Positions 43,957 to 52,668 of a DNA stretch of 64,000 nucleotides are shown piece after piece (position 1 is the first letter of the stretch; each line of letters opens with the position of its first letter). The notes below the pieces were generated by a model. The model had not been told where the DNA came from. It saw only the letters and a list, made by a program, of their open reading frames with translations, and did no database searches. The DNA comes from Chryseobacterium sp. R2A-55 (GTDB lineage Bacteria; Bacteroidota; Bacteroidia; Flavobacteriales; Weeksellaceae). The DNA is taken from positions 372,001 to 436,000 of the forward strand of contig NZ_JACBFP010000001.1 in the NCBI RefSeq assembly GCF_021401085.1, written 5' to 3'. Position numbers and translations under genes: made by a program.

Positions 43957-44512
43957 ATTTTAAGTAATTTTTAGTAATGGAGTTATGTTCAGACATCTCC
44001 CGATCAACAAAAAAATGTCGGTTCAGAGATCTTCATCTAAAAATTTCTTACTTCGGAATATTGAACTCGCACCATGATTTGGAGTAAAATTTTAAAAGCT
44101 GGCCAATAATAAGCTCGGTAAAAAATTCATCGCAAATAAATCAAGATTTAACGATATGTTAAAGATAATGTCTATCCATTTTCGGTAATATAGAAAGAAA
44201 GGAAAGAGTATGTCTTTCATAATCAGTGTTTTAAATTTTTCTTTTAGCACCCTTCTGCGACCGCATATATCGCCCTACATATCCATCCGACCCCAATGAT
44301 CAGGTTCTTTCTCCGGGAAAACTGAGCCAAAAAATTCTATAAATTTGATTTATCTGCTGTTTTTTTGTATCCCCATCACTTGGTTAACAATAAAAGTTTA
44401 TATTTGAATTATTGATAATTTTAAAAACATTGCATTGAATATTCAAAATATAGTTCATCAATCATATAGAAGAAATTCACCTTTTTCCGGTAAAACCATT
44501 CTTTTCCGAAAA
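43957..44512. other. Divergent spacer between a T9SS gene and the AraC-type regulator
   Basis: This AT-rich region drives the two divergent genes. It carries the regulator's promoter at 44380-44406. No ORF or other element is supported. If the regulator acts on neighbouring genes, its sites would be expected here. Confidence 0.55.
44380..44406 (+). promoter_or_regulatory. Predicted promoter of the AraC-type regulator gene
   Basis: TATATTTG (44399-44406) is a perfect -7 box; TTG (44380-44382) lies 16 bases upstream, slightly closer than the usual 17-23. Transcription would start near 44413, about 100 bases before the ATG at 44513. Confidence 0.5.
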
Positions 44513-46111
44513 ATGAATGGATGGGGATTTCTGTGTGTTTTGTGGAGCAGCATTTTTTTTGCGCAGCAAAGCATCACGAAGGAAACGATCAACAGACAGT
44601 TTGATACGGCACTGCATTATGTGACCTCTGACCATCCTGAAAAAGCGATTCCTATATTAAATGAAATCGGCATCAACAGCAAAAAAATCGGATACAGTTC
44701 TGCCATCGCAAGGGTAGGAAACGCTTTGGCCATTGTTTATTTCAACAGTTCAGATTACAATAAAGTCATCAATCTCAGTGAAGATTACCTGAAGGCAGCA
44801 GAAGAAGTAAAGGATTATGGCAAAATGTCTCAGATATACCGGATGAAGGGTTGCGCCTATTCCGAACTTGGATTAATGAAAAAAGCAGACGAGGAATATG
44901 AACTGGCATTAAAATGTGCCGAAAAGATTGCACCGGGAGACGGAAAGCATTATGCGTTGAGCGTTATCTACGGTAACCTTGCAACCCATGCCATCAAGAG
45001 CGAAGCCCAATGGGATTCGGTGTATGCCACCCTCAGCAAAAGTATAAAGGAAGCCAAAAAAATCAACGAGTACGAAAAGGACTATATTTCCAAAAAATAC
45101 AGCCTGATCGCCTATGCTTATATTATCCTTGCCAACGAATATTTCAAGGCAGATGACCAAAAGAAAGCAGGCGATTATTACTTGAGGGCGCTGCATATCC
45201 ATCAGGAAAAACCCGTGCCGCTCGTGGAAAAGGTGGTACTGATCAACGAACTTGGCTCTTTTTATTACAGTCTTAAAGAGTACCGTAAAGCAGTGAAATA
45301 TGCAGAGTACGGACTGAGCATGGAGAAAAAAGCAAGTTTTCCCCAGTTGAGGAAAGGGCTCTTTGAAACACTTTCCAAATCTTACCTGGAGCTTCAGGAC
45401 ACCGAAAAATCAAGAAAATACTTTGATCTATTCACGTCGCTCAATGACAGCATTTCTAAAATTGACCGAAAGGTTTTGAGCAGTACCGTTTCTAAACAGG
45501 AACAGGAATTCCTACACCTTATCGAAAGGCGAAATTTTACCTACTTGCTGCTTAGTCTGGTACTCGTGGTAGGTGGCATTTCCTACTTTCTTTACTATAA
45601 AAGAAAAAAGCAGCTGCAGATCCAAAAAATTGAAAAACTCCTGAAAAACCTGAAAGACAGGCAGAGCCAAACCAAGGCAGATCCGGTACTTGAACACCAG
45701 CTCGATAAAGCAATTCACAAAGAGGAAGATATTGCAATAATGCCACGCGATGCGGAAGAAAAACTACTGGAGAAACTGCATACCTTCGAAGAGGAGCAGC
45801 TCTATTTGGAACGCAAAGTCTCACTCTCCTATGTGGCCACAATCATTGAAACCAACACCAAGTACCTGTCTTACCTTATTAAAAAGCACAAGCAGAAAGA
45901 CTTCAACAGATATATCAACGACCTGAGAATTGAATACATTGTTCAGAAAATAAGTGAAGATCCCACTTACCGACAATATAAGATTAATGTACTGGCAGAA
46001 GAAAGCGGTTTTTCTTCACATTCGAAATTTGCAACAGTTTTTAAAGCCAATGTGGGAGTATCCCCGTCTGAATTCATTAAATATTTCAGCAAAAAAAACA
46101 GTTCGCAGTAA
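44513..46111 (+). CDS. TPR sensor/AraC-family DNA-binding regulator
   Basis: The frame is open from a TTG at 44435, but the ATG at 44513 gives a good N-terminal signal (MNGWGFLCVLWSSIFFAQQ), so 532 aa are annotated. Residues about 25-330 are tetratricopeptide repeats (GKMSQIYRMKGCAYSELGLM, ALHIHQEKPVPLVEKVVLIN). One membrane helix follows (TYLLLSLVLVVGGISYFLYY) and then a Lys-rich coiled linker. The C-terminal ~110 residues are an AraC-type double helix-turn-helix: SYVATIIETNTKYLSYLIKK, FNRYINDLRIEYIVQKI, INVLAEESGFSSHSKFATVF, GVSPSEFIKYF. This is a one-protein membrane regulator, with TPRs outside and the DNA-binding part in the cytoplasm. It is the only plus-strand gene among the T9SS genes and may control them. 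Confidence 0.85.
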   Translation: MNGWGFLCVLWSSIFFAQQSITKETINRQFDTALHYVTSDHPEKAIPILNEIGINSKKIGYSSAIARVGNALAIVYFNSSDYNKVINLSEDYLKAAEEVKDYGKMSQIYRMKGCAYSELGLMKKADEEYELALKCAEKIAPGDGKHYALSVIYGNLATHAIKSEAQWDSVYATLSKSIKEAKKINEYEKDYISKKYSLIAYAYIILANEYFKADDQKKAGDYYLRALHIHQEKPVPLVEKVVLINELGSFYYSLKEYRKAVKYAEYGLSMEKKASFPQLRKGLFETLSKSYLELQDTEKSRKYFDLFTSLNDSISKIDRKVLSSTVSKQEQEFLHLIERRNFTYLLLSLVLVVGGISYFLYYKRKKQLQIQKIEKLLKNLKDRQSQTKADPVLEHQLDKAIHKEEDIAIMPRDAEEKLLEKLHTFEEEQLYLERKVSLSYVATIIETNTKYLSYLIKKHKQKDFNRYINDLRIEYIVQKISEDPTYRQYKINVLAEESGFSSHSKFATVFKANVGVSPSEFIKYFSKKNSSQ

Positions 46112-46284
46112 GGTGGACAGTACCGACCTATTTACTGTATTCTGCAAATTTACCGCAAATGAGGCAATGAACTTCTGCCGACTTTCCAAAATAACCCAGA
46201 GAAAGCCCCTCATCAGTACGGTTGAGCGCCTGATATTTTGATGTTCACTTCACAGCTTCGGTCAGACGACCATGAAAAAATCAC

Positions 46285-46309
46285 AAAAAAAAACCGGACT
46301 TTCATCCGG
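46285..46309 (-). terminator. Rho-independent terminator of the 2109-aa T9SS gene
   Basis: CCGGA and TCCGG (46294-46309) form a 5-bp stem, followed on the minus strand by nine T. It is the slightly degenerate twin of the terminator at 37902-37928 and belongs to the duplicated segment. Confidence 0.8.
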
Positions 46310-47726
46310 CTAATTTATAGTTGTTGATTTCAGGTTTCTCACTTCAGGATTTTCCTGGTGTTGACCTGTTCGCCGTGGTGAATCTTCAGCATGTACATGC
46401 CGTTGCTCAGAAGGTTTCCGTCGATAACAGCTTTGGTACTGTTCGGACGGAGGTTCAGGATCAGCCTTCCCGCACCGTCAAACACCTCGATCATGGTGAT
46501 CTTTGTGTCCGATGCCTTCACCACAAAGTCGGTGCCGTCCCTATACACCTGCAGGTTTTCTTTCACTTTTCCGTCGGTTGCCAGAATAGTCTGAGGTTCA
46601 TAGATGATTTCAAACCTTCCCGTGGTTTCGCCCGCACCGGCCGAGAAGTTGTAGCTTCCCTCGCTCAGGTTGGCCACCGTGCCGGTCTGGTTGTCTTTCA
46701 GGTAGATGTTCTGGCCGTTGGCGAAGATGCCTTCCGCCTGGTCGATGGCGATCGTGTAGCTTCCGGACTCGTAATGCCTGCTTCCCAGCGGAACCCTGTC
46801 GCTCACCGCAAATGGACTCCTGCCGTTGATGCCGATTTTCAGTCCATCAGTCACACTGTACAGCTCATCAGATCCGCCCGAGGAAAAGGAGTCATCCTGA
46901 CCGAACCCGTTGCTGCCCCCCCCGAAATACACCACCGCCATCTGTACCGCCAGCTGCCCCGGAGTAATCATCTTCAGCCAGTACCGGTCCATTGCCGAAC
47001 CTCCCCTGCCGAAGAACGCATCATCCTCAAATTCTTTGGAGCGCGAATTATTATAGAATTTCAGGGTTTTGGAAGGCACGCCGACAATCCGGGCAAAAAA
47101 GCCCTGTCCTACCTTAACATATCTTCCCGGAATCTTTTTGCTCGCCCCGGAAGCACCCGCGTCCGATGTTGCCGCGGTGCCGGTGGCGGACTTCACATTA
47201 TAGCTCGCATAGGAGTTTCCGCTGTAATTAGATCCCATCTGGCTGTAGGTCGTATTTTTATAATTGTCCCAGAACCGGAAGGTGGAGCTCAGGTTGCCGG
47301 CTTCACCACCGTTCGTGTTATAGAAGGTCAGAAGGTCGAGGTTTGAAGGATACGGATTCCCGATCAGGTTGTGGCCGCGCATCGTAGTTCCCGGAGTGGT
47401 GACTCCCGGTGCGGAGTTGACCGCATTGATGGAAATCTCTCCATTGGCCGGAGGTCCGGCAAAGACCGCGTAGAAAGGACCATTGCCCGTCAGCGGCTCT
47501 TTCACCGCCAATCCCCTTCCCGCAATGTATGCGCCGGAAGATTCACCGAAATAGTTAGTACTCTCCATATAGTATTGCACACTCGGCGAACTCACCGGGT
47601 TGCCGGAACCGTCCCGGTAAATATTGGTCTTCAGGTTGGCTCCCACCACAGGCGAGATCAGAAAGTTGTACTGTTTCCGGTCGGAAGAGACATTGATGTT
47701 TCTTTTCACCGTGATGCTGCCGGAGT
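46285..47726 (-). repeat. Near-identical 1.4-kb duplication, copy 2 (partner 37902-39343)
   Basis: This stretch aligns with 37902-39343 at a fixed offset of 8383 bases. Differences are scattered single bases, for example GTGTTGACC here versus GTGGTGACC there (VNTRKILK versus VTTRKILK). The match ends at the same codon of the shared module in both genes. Confidence 0.9.
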
Positions 47727-50700
47727 TCGCGGCGTTATCATTCACCTGGATTAAGTTCCCTTCAGACTGTACCACGAAATGATCCTGACTGCCGAGATTA
47801 ATCACCTCATAATTTGATGCAACATAGTCATTGGCTCTGATATTCAGATTATAATTTGCATTCAAAGTCACCGTGCAGGCTTCGAAGCTTCCGTGAAGTG
47901 CCGTATCATAATCCGCGGCGATAATCACCCTGGATTTCTGATTAGGTGCACCCTTGGTCCAGAAAGTCCCGTTCCAGGTAGTGTCCACATCTTTAAACTG
48001 AATTGAATTGGATGCCGTGTAACAGGTTGCTCCATCTTCGCGAACCTGACAATAAAATTGATAGTCATTCAGTCCGGCTCCGGACAAGATAGACAATTCG
48101 GAAGTATTTGCACCCTGGATTTGGGCATTGTCGGTTACCGGATTCCATACATTGGTTCCCGGAGAGAGCATATACCATCGATAAGCAAGCATTTTCCCTC
48201 CCGGAAACCCTTCGGTCGCCGTAACCGAGAACTTCGCTTTGCAGGACAGTGGCGGTTGTGGCTGCGCAGTAATCTGTGGCGGATTCCCGGCAGGCAGAGC
48301 CGGCGCCACTCCTCCCGGCAGGCAATCCGTTGACGATACCGGCGTTACGGTCCAGGAAGAAGCGGTGTAAGTGGGATGATTACCCAGTTTACCCGCCCCT
48401 CTTTTCAGATAATAACCCACATAATTTGGAGCTTGCACTTCATCATAAACCGTAGTGCCGCTCGCATTGGTCAACTGAAATTTGTCATCGTCGTTAAATC
48501 CTGACATGATCGTCCCATTTCCTGTTGATGCCGGTGATGAACACTTATTGGCTCCGGCAACACGAATGATTTTCAGTTCACCCGGCAAAATATTTCCGGA
48601 AAGCCCATTAGTGTATTTTGCCAATAGTTCCGTGGAAGACGGTGCCCGGTAAATCTCATAATTGGCAAGATTTTTCGCGGAAGCTGTTCCGTTAAATATG
48701 GAGATATAACCTCCACTTCCAACTTTTTCATCATAAACTTCGTAAAGGATCAGGTCGGTCGCCAATGTTCCGGAAGCCGCTTCACACCCGAAGAATTCTT
48801 TAGTAATCACAGTGAAAGGCTGGGTAAAAATACATCCCGTAGCCAAACGAACGACCAGGTTTCCGTTTTCGGCACCGGCCGGAATGGTCACTTCCATTTG
48901 AGTCGGCGAAATGGGATTGGTATTAAGCGCCACGCCATTGTATTTTACCGTGGCGCCGGTAAGATCATCCGTAGGAGTCGAAGTAATGCTCACTACGGTA
49001 TTGGCCGGTCCGGATGTTGGAAACAGCGTAAGCGAAGGGACCGAAGAACAGGTTCCTGTTCCCTGAATGACAAAGGTATAAGGGTTTTCGTTCCCGGTGA
49101 CGTCATTATTGCTGATGCTTACGGTTGCCCTTAAAACGCCGGCTGTGGTAGGATTAAATTTGATCTTAAATCCGGAACTGCCGTTAGCCGCAACAGATGC
49201 AGCCGGCTGCAGCGTCACTGTGAAATCCGAAGGATTGTCCCCTTCCAGCTTCACTGCAGGAGTTCCGGTAAGCAGAAGTGGTGAAAGCCCGAGGTTTTCA
49301 ACAGTAAAATCCTTTTCGGCTGTACTTTCCCCCAAGGAAGTGTTGAGAAAAAGCGTATTATTTAATCCCATCACACTGGTAGATCCGGACGGGATACTGA
49401 GCAAGTTTCCTTTTACATTAATTTCCGGACCGGCGGCACGAATGATATTGAGCGTATAATCCTCCACTTCACCGTATTCATATCCGGTTTGACATGGGGT
49501 TAATATAATATCGGTATCATCATAAAAATACTGCGTAGCAATCCTCATTCTGGTTAGTCCCACGGCAGCGTTAATTGGAATGGTAATTGCCAGCGGCGAG
49601 AATGCCGTAGCTTGATCAAGTCCTTCATAGGCATCACCCAAATCATAAACTTCACCACTTTCAAACGACCCGTTGCGGTTCCAATCTATCCAAGCCTTGG
49701 TATAGGTTTGATATCCCAAAGTATTTACTTTTACACTGAGGTCATATACCTCCCCGATAATAACATCGGTGGAAATCGCTGTGAAATCCGTGTACGCAGG
49801 ATTTCCTGAGGATGTATTGTCAATCGTATTGAATTTAACGTTGGTAATACCTGTTTCATCATCGGTCGCAACATTGGCTGTTGAGGAACAATAGGACAAC
49901 CCTGTAGTTTTACAGACTTGCACTCCTGAACTCCACTGGTTACTGTTGACCTCCCTTACAAATATTTTGTAGCAGTACTGGATTCCTTCTGTCAGTCCGG
50001 TGACCGTCACTGTATTCCCTGTTCCTTTATAGACCACCTGATTATTTCCTGCAAAAGCAGTTAAGGCATTATAAGCGGAGCCATCTCCTGAAGGAACAAG
50101 GGTTACAGAACCCTGGCTTGCCACCACCATGTATTCATAGCAGCCGACCGATGCAGGGACCACATTCCACGAAACCACCGAAGAAGTGGGCGCCACCGAT
50201 GCTGCAGGATTAGCAACTTCCGGTACTTTTACCGTATATTGCTGATTCCATGATCCCGGGATATTGATTCCATTCGCCCATCCGGTTTGGGTTTCCCCAT
50301 TATAAGCCACCACTTTGAACGTATATTGCTGACCTGTCGTCAATCCGGTAACCGTGGCGGAAGTTCCGCTACCTTTGTAAACGGCTTTGCCTAAATTTCC
50401 TGAAGTACCGTAAGTAGTAGCTAAATTATAAGCTGAATCAGCAATATAACCTGAAGCATTTCCCGCAGAAGTGTCTGGTTCCGATGGAACCACCGCCCCT
50501 GGAAGGGCAAAAACGATATAGCCGGTAACAGTAGCTCCAGTCGTTGGTGCCGTCCAGGAAAGAGTGAGCTGATTGTTTCCGATACAGCTCTTCAAAGTTG
50601 ATGCATTATTGGGTCTTTTATTGATAACGTGCAATGTTACGGTATTAGAAATCACCTGGCACGTTCCATTGTAAACTATTACCCGGTATTGTTTTCCTTC

Positions 50701-52668
50701 GTCCGCAAGCGTTGTTGCAGGGGTCGTCAAATTAACGGAATTCGTACCTACATTTACCCACGTTGAACTTGCAGTGTCGTAGGCTTGCCACTGTTTATTC
50801 GGAATAGGCGAGCTGGAAGTACCCACATTAAATGTTGCGGTACTTCCGTCCTGAACGGTTTGATCACTTGGCTGTGTAGTAATTGAAGGCATGGTATCCA
50901 CAGTAATAGGCGAAGAAATCTGTGTTCCCCAGCAGTTGCCATCATAACCCCGGATATAATAATTTTGAGCAGTCGTCACCACATAAGGATTAGATTTTAA
51001 TGGGTCGGCGATGGATGGAATCACAGGATTCGTCATCGAAGTCCCATTAGTCGTGGTTTGCCAATAGTAGATAACTCCCGCAGCAGGTTCGCCGGCAGCA
51101 AAATTATAAACCAGAGCAGTGCTTCCACAGCTTTTAGCAGCAGTGACAGATCCGGACGGGGTGGGCGTCCCACATAAAGTGACAAAATTCTGAACCGCAC
51201 CATAAAAATAGTTGGCGCCATCATATGCATAGGACTTGTAGGAATAGGTGGTACTGGAAGACAGTCCCGAAAGAGGAGCGTTATAGGCACCTGTAGTGAT
51301 CGCAGGAGGCGCGGTGGCCACTGCAACTTTTGTGACCCCGGTTCCGCCGACGGTTGGATTAGCGTTCACCGCATTTAAAGCATATACAAAACCTTTCTCC
51401 TGGGCAAGGGCTGAACAGCTTCCCAACCCGGTCACATTACCATTAAGAGTTGCTGAACTGGACGTAATTAGTGAAGCTGCAGCACTAGTGACTGTGGGTG
51501 AAGTGGAAACATTTACTGTCAAATTTGCTCCGTTGTTGCTTCCAATGACGGTAGGATCACTTGCTGTCACCCGGATTCGGTAACCGTTTCCTGCGGCAGT
51601 TCCTATTGGAATTGCGGCGTTAATCGTTCCGGAATTTGCAGCGGATGAAAGGGTTCCAATATTCACAGGAGCGGCAAAACTACCGGTCGCGTTGGAAAGC
51701 TCAGCAGCATACACATTTCCGGAATTGAATGTTCCGCTGCTGGTAAAAGGGACGGAAACTGAATCACCTGCACAGAATGTTGAACCTGTGATGGTTCCGG
51801 TTGAGATGGTGTGAGCTGGCAGCGTTCCAATATCCATAGGTACCGGAAAATAAACTTCCACATCATCATTATAAAGATAGGATTCATTGTTTGTACTTGA
51901 ATTTCCAATAAAAGTAGTACTGACTATATTGCTGTTATTAGCAAGTTCAGCTTTTGCCAAATCATCACCAACTAACACCCCATTTATATACAAATCAAAT
52001 GAATTAATTGCAACAGTGCTTGAAAGACCATTATAATTATAATTTAGTATTCCTACATTTCTATTATTACCGACTATCTCGATCGTATAAACCATGCCTT
52101 GACTAAATGTCGTTTCAGACAATCCATTAGTATTCCAATTTTTCCCGTTCCGATTCTGTAGGGTAACCGTACCCATATTAGTAAAAGTAAATCTAAGGCC
52201 CGTAAATACCATACTACCTGTAAAGTCTGCATTATCTGAATACATGGTACCATTTCCTTGATAAAAGGACCAAACTCCAGATTTAGCAGAATTAGTAGAA
52301 TTTGAATCCCCAAAAAGGACTTTGAATTTTGTATAAAACTCAGTCCCTCCACCATATCCCACAATTGGTGAAAATTTAGTGACACTTGCAGTTGAAGATG
52401 CTGCAGCTTTCACAAAAGCTCCGGAAGTGCCTAAAGGATTTGAAGTAATACTTAAATTAACAGGAGCATTTGGCGCAGTAGCTCCACCTCTTGCTAAAGT
52501 AGTACCTGAGCTTGGATTCGGAATAAATGTTGTCGAAGATGTTTGAGAAGTATGGGTTCCTCCTACTGTTCCATAATTTTGAAAACTAATTTGTCCACAA
52601 ACGATATCACTAAAAAAGCATATCAATAAAAATGTGATTTTATAAAACGAAAATAATTTTGTCTTCAT
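46339..52668 (-). CDS. Giant T9SS-secreted protein: LamG-like, Ig, Fn3, GEVED, HYDIN-like, lamin-tail domains
   Basis: The start is set at the ATG at 52668 (2109 aa), giving signal peptide MKTKLFSFYKITFLLICFFSDI...CGQ; a few upstream in-frame codons are not signal-like. Approximate order: 20-275 LamG-like fold, 296-390 Ig-like (close to one in the 1607-aa protein), 590-680 Ig, 686-800 and 813-919 Fn3, 929-1076 GEVED (AWIDWNRNGSFESGEVYDLG), 1079-1199 HYDIN/choice-of-anchor-D (FTVENLGLSPLLLTG), 1296-1449 lamin-tail domain (LILYEVYDEKVGSGGYISIF), 1463-1553 Ig, 1646-2025 shared module, then the sorting signal ending VNTRKILK. The N-terminal ~280 codons are strikingly AT-rich. It is likely a long surface fibre or adhesin; no enzymatic domain is seen. 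Confidence 0.88.
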   Translation of the reverse strand: MKTKLFSFYKITFLLICFFSDIVCGQISFQNYGTVGGTHTSQTSSTTFIPNPSSGTTLARGGATAPNAPVNLSITSNPLGTSGAFVKAAASSTASVTKFSPIVGYGGGTEFYTKFKVLFGDSNSTNSAKSGVWSFYQGNGTMYSDNADFTGSMVFTGLRFTFTNMGTVTLQNRNGKNWNTNGLSETTFSQGMVYTIEIVGNNRNVGILNYNYNGLSSTVAINSFDLYINGVLVGDDLAKAELANNSNIVSTTFIGNSSTNNESYLYNDDVEVYFPVPMDIGTLPAHTISTGTITGSTFCAGDSVSVPFTSSGTFNSGNVYAAELSNATGSFAAPVNIGTLSSAANSGTINAAIPIGTAAGNGYRIRVTASDPTVIGSNNGANLTVNVSTSPTVTSAAASLITSSSATLNGNVTGLGSCSALAQEKGFVYALNAVNANPTVGGTGVTKVAVATAPPAITTGAYNAPLSGLSSSTTYSYKSYAYDGANYFYGAVQNFVTLCGTPTPSGSVTAAKSCGSTALVYNFAAGEPAAGVIYYWQTTTNGTSMTNPVIPSIADPLKSNPYVVTTAQNYYIRGYDGNCWGTQISSPITVDTMPSITTQPSDQTVQDGSTATFNVGTSSSPIPNKQWQAYDTASSTWVNVGTNSVNLTTPATTLADEGKQYRVIVYNGTCQVISNTVTLHVINKRPNNASTLKSCIGNNQLTLSWTAPTTGATVTGYIVFALPGAVVPSEPDTSAGNASGYIADSAYNLATTYGTSGNLGKAVYKGSGTSATVTGLTTGQQYTFKVVAYNGETQTGWANGINIPGSWNQQYTVKVPEVANPAASVAPTSSVVSWNVVPASVGCYEYMVVASQGSVTLVPSGDGSAYNALTAFAGNNQVVYKGTGNTVTVTGLTEGIQYCYKIFVREVNSNQWSSGVQVCKTTGLSYCSSTANVATDDETGITNVKFNTIDNTSSGNPAYTDFTAISTDVIIGEVYDLSVKVNTLGYQTYTKAWIDWNRNGSFESGEVYDLGDAYEGLDQATAFSPLAITIPINAAVGLTRMRIATQYFYDDTDIILTPCQTGYEYGEVEDYTLNIIRAAGPEINVKGNLLSIPSGSTSVMGLNNTLFLNTSLGESTAEKDFTVENLGLSPLLLTGTPAVKLEGDNPSDFTVTLQPAASVAANGSSGFKIKFNPTTAGVLRATVSISNNDVTGNENPYTFVIQGTGTCSSVPSLTLFPTSGPANTVVSITSTPTDDLTGATVKYNGVALNTNPISPTQMEVTIPAGAENGNLVVRLATGCIFTQPFTVITKEFFGCEAASGTLATDLILYEVYDEKVGSGGYISIFNGTASAKNLANYEIYRAPSSTELLAKYTNGLSGNILPGELKIIRVAGANKCSSPASTGNGTIMSGFNDDDKFQLTNASGTTVYDEVQAPNYVGYYLKRGAGKLGNHPTYTASSWTVTPVSSTDCLPGGVAPALPAGNPPQITAQPQPPLSCKAKFSVTATEGFPGGKMLAYRWYMLSPGTNVWNPVTDNAQIQGANTSELSILSGAGLNDYQFYCQVREDGATCYTASNSIQFKDVDTTWNGTFWTKGAPNQKSRVIIAADYDTALHGSFEACTVTLNANYNLNIRANDYVASNYEVINLGSQDHFVVQSEGNLIQVNDNAANSGSITVKRNINVSSDRKQYNFLISPVVGANLKTNIYRDGSGNPVSSPSVQYYMESTNYFGESSGAYIAGRGLAVKEPLTGNGPFYAVFAGPPANGEISINAVNSAPGVTTPGTTMRGHNLIGNPYPSNLDLLTFYNTNGGEAGNLSSTFRFWDNYKNTTYSQMGSNYSGNSYASYNVKSATGTAATSDAGASGASKKIPGRYVKVGQGFFARIVGVPSKTLKFYNNSRSKEFEDDAFFGRGGSAMDRYWLKMITPGQLAVQMAVVYFGGGSNGFGQDDSFSSGGSDELYSVTDGLKIGINGRSPFAVSDRVPLGSRHYESGSYTIAIDQAEGIFANGQNIYLKDNQTGTVANLSEGSYNFSAGAGETTGRFEIIYEPQTILATDGKVKENLQVYRDGTDFVVKASDTKITMIEVFDGAGRLILNLRPNSTKAVIDGNLLSNGMYMLKIHHGEQVNTRKILK

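Noticed and set aside
37900-47730. Insertion sequence or transposon causing the duplication
   Set aside because: No transposase, terminal inverted repeats or target duplications were found at the edges of the repeated segments.
21908-52668. Diversity-generating retroelement behind the variable surface proteins
   Set aside because: No reverse transcriptase gene or template/variable repeat pair is present, and differences between copies are not concentrated at adenines.
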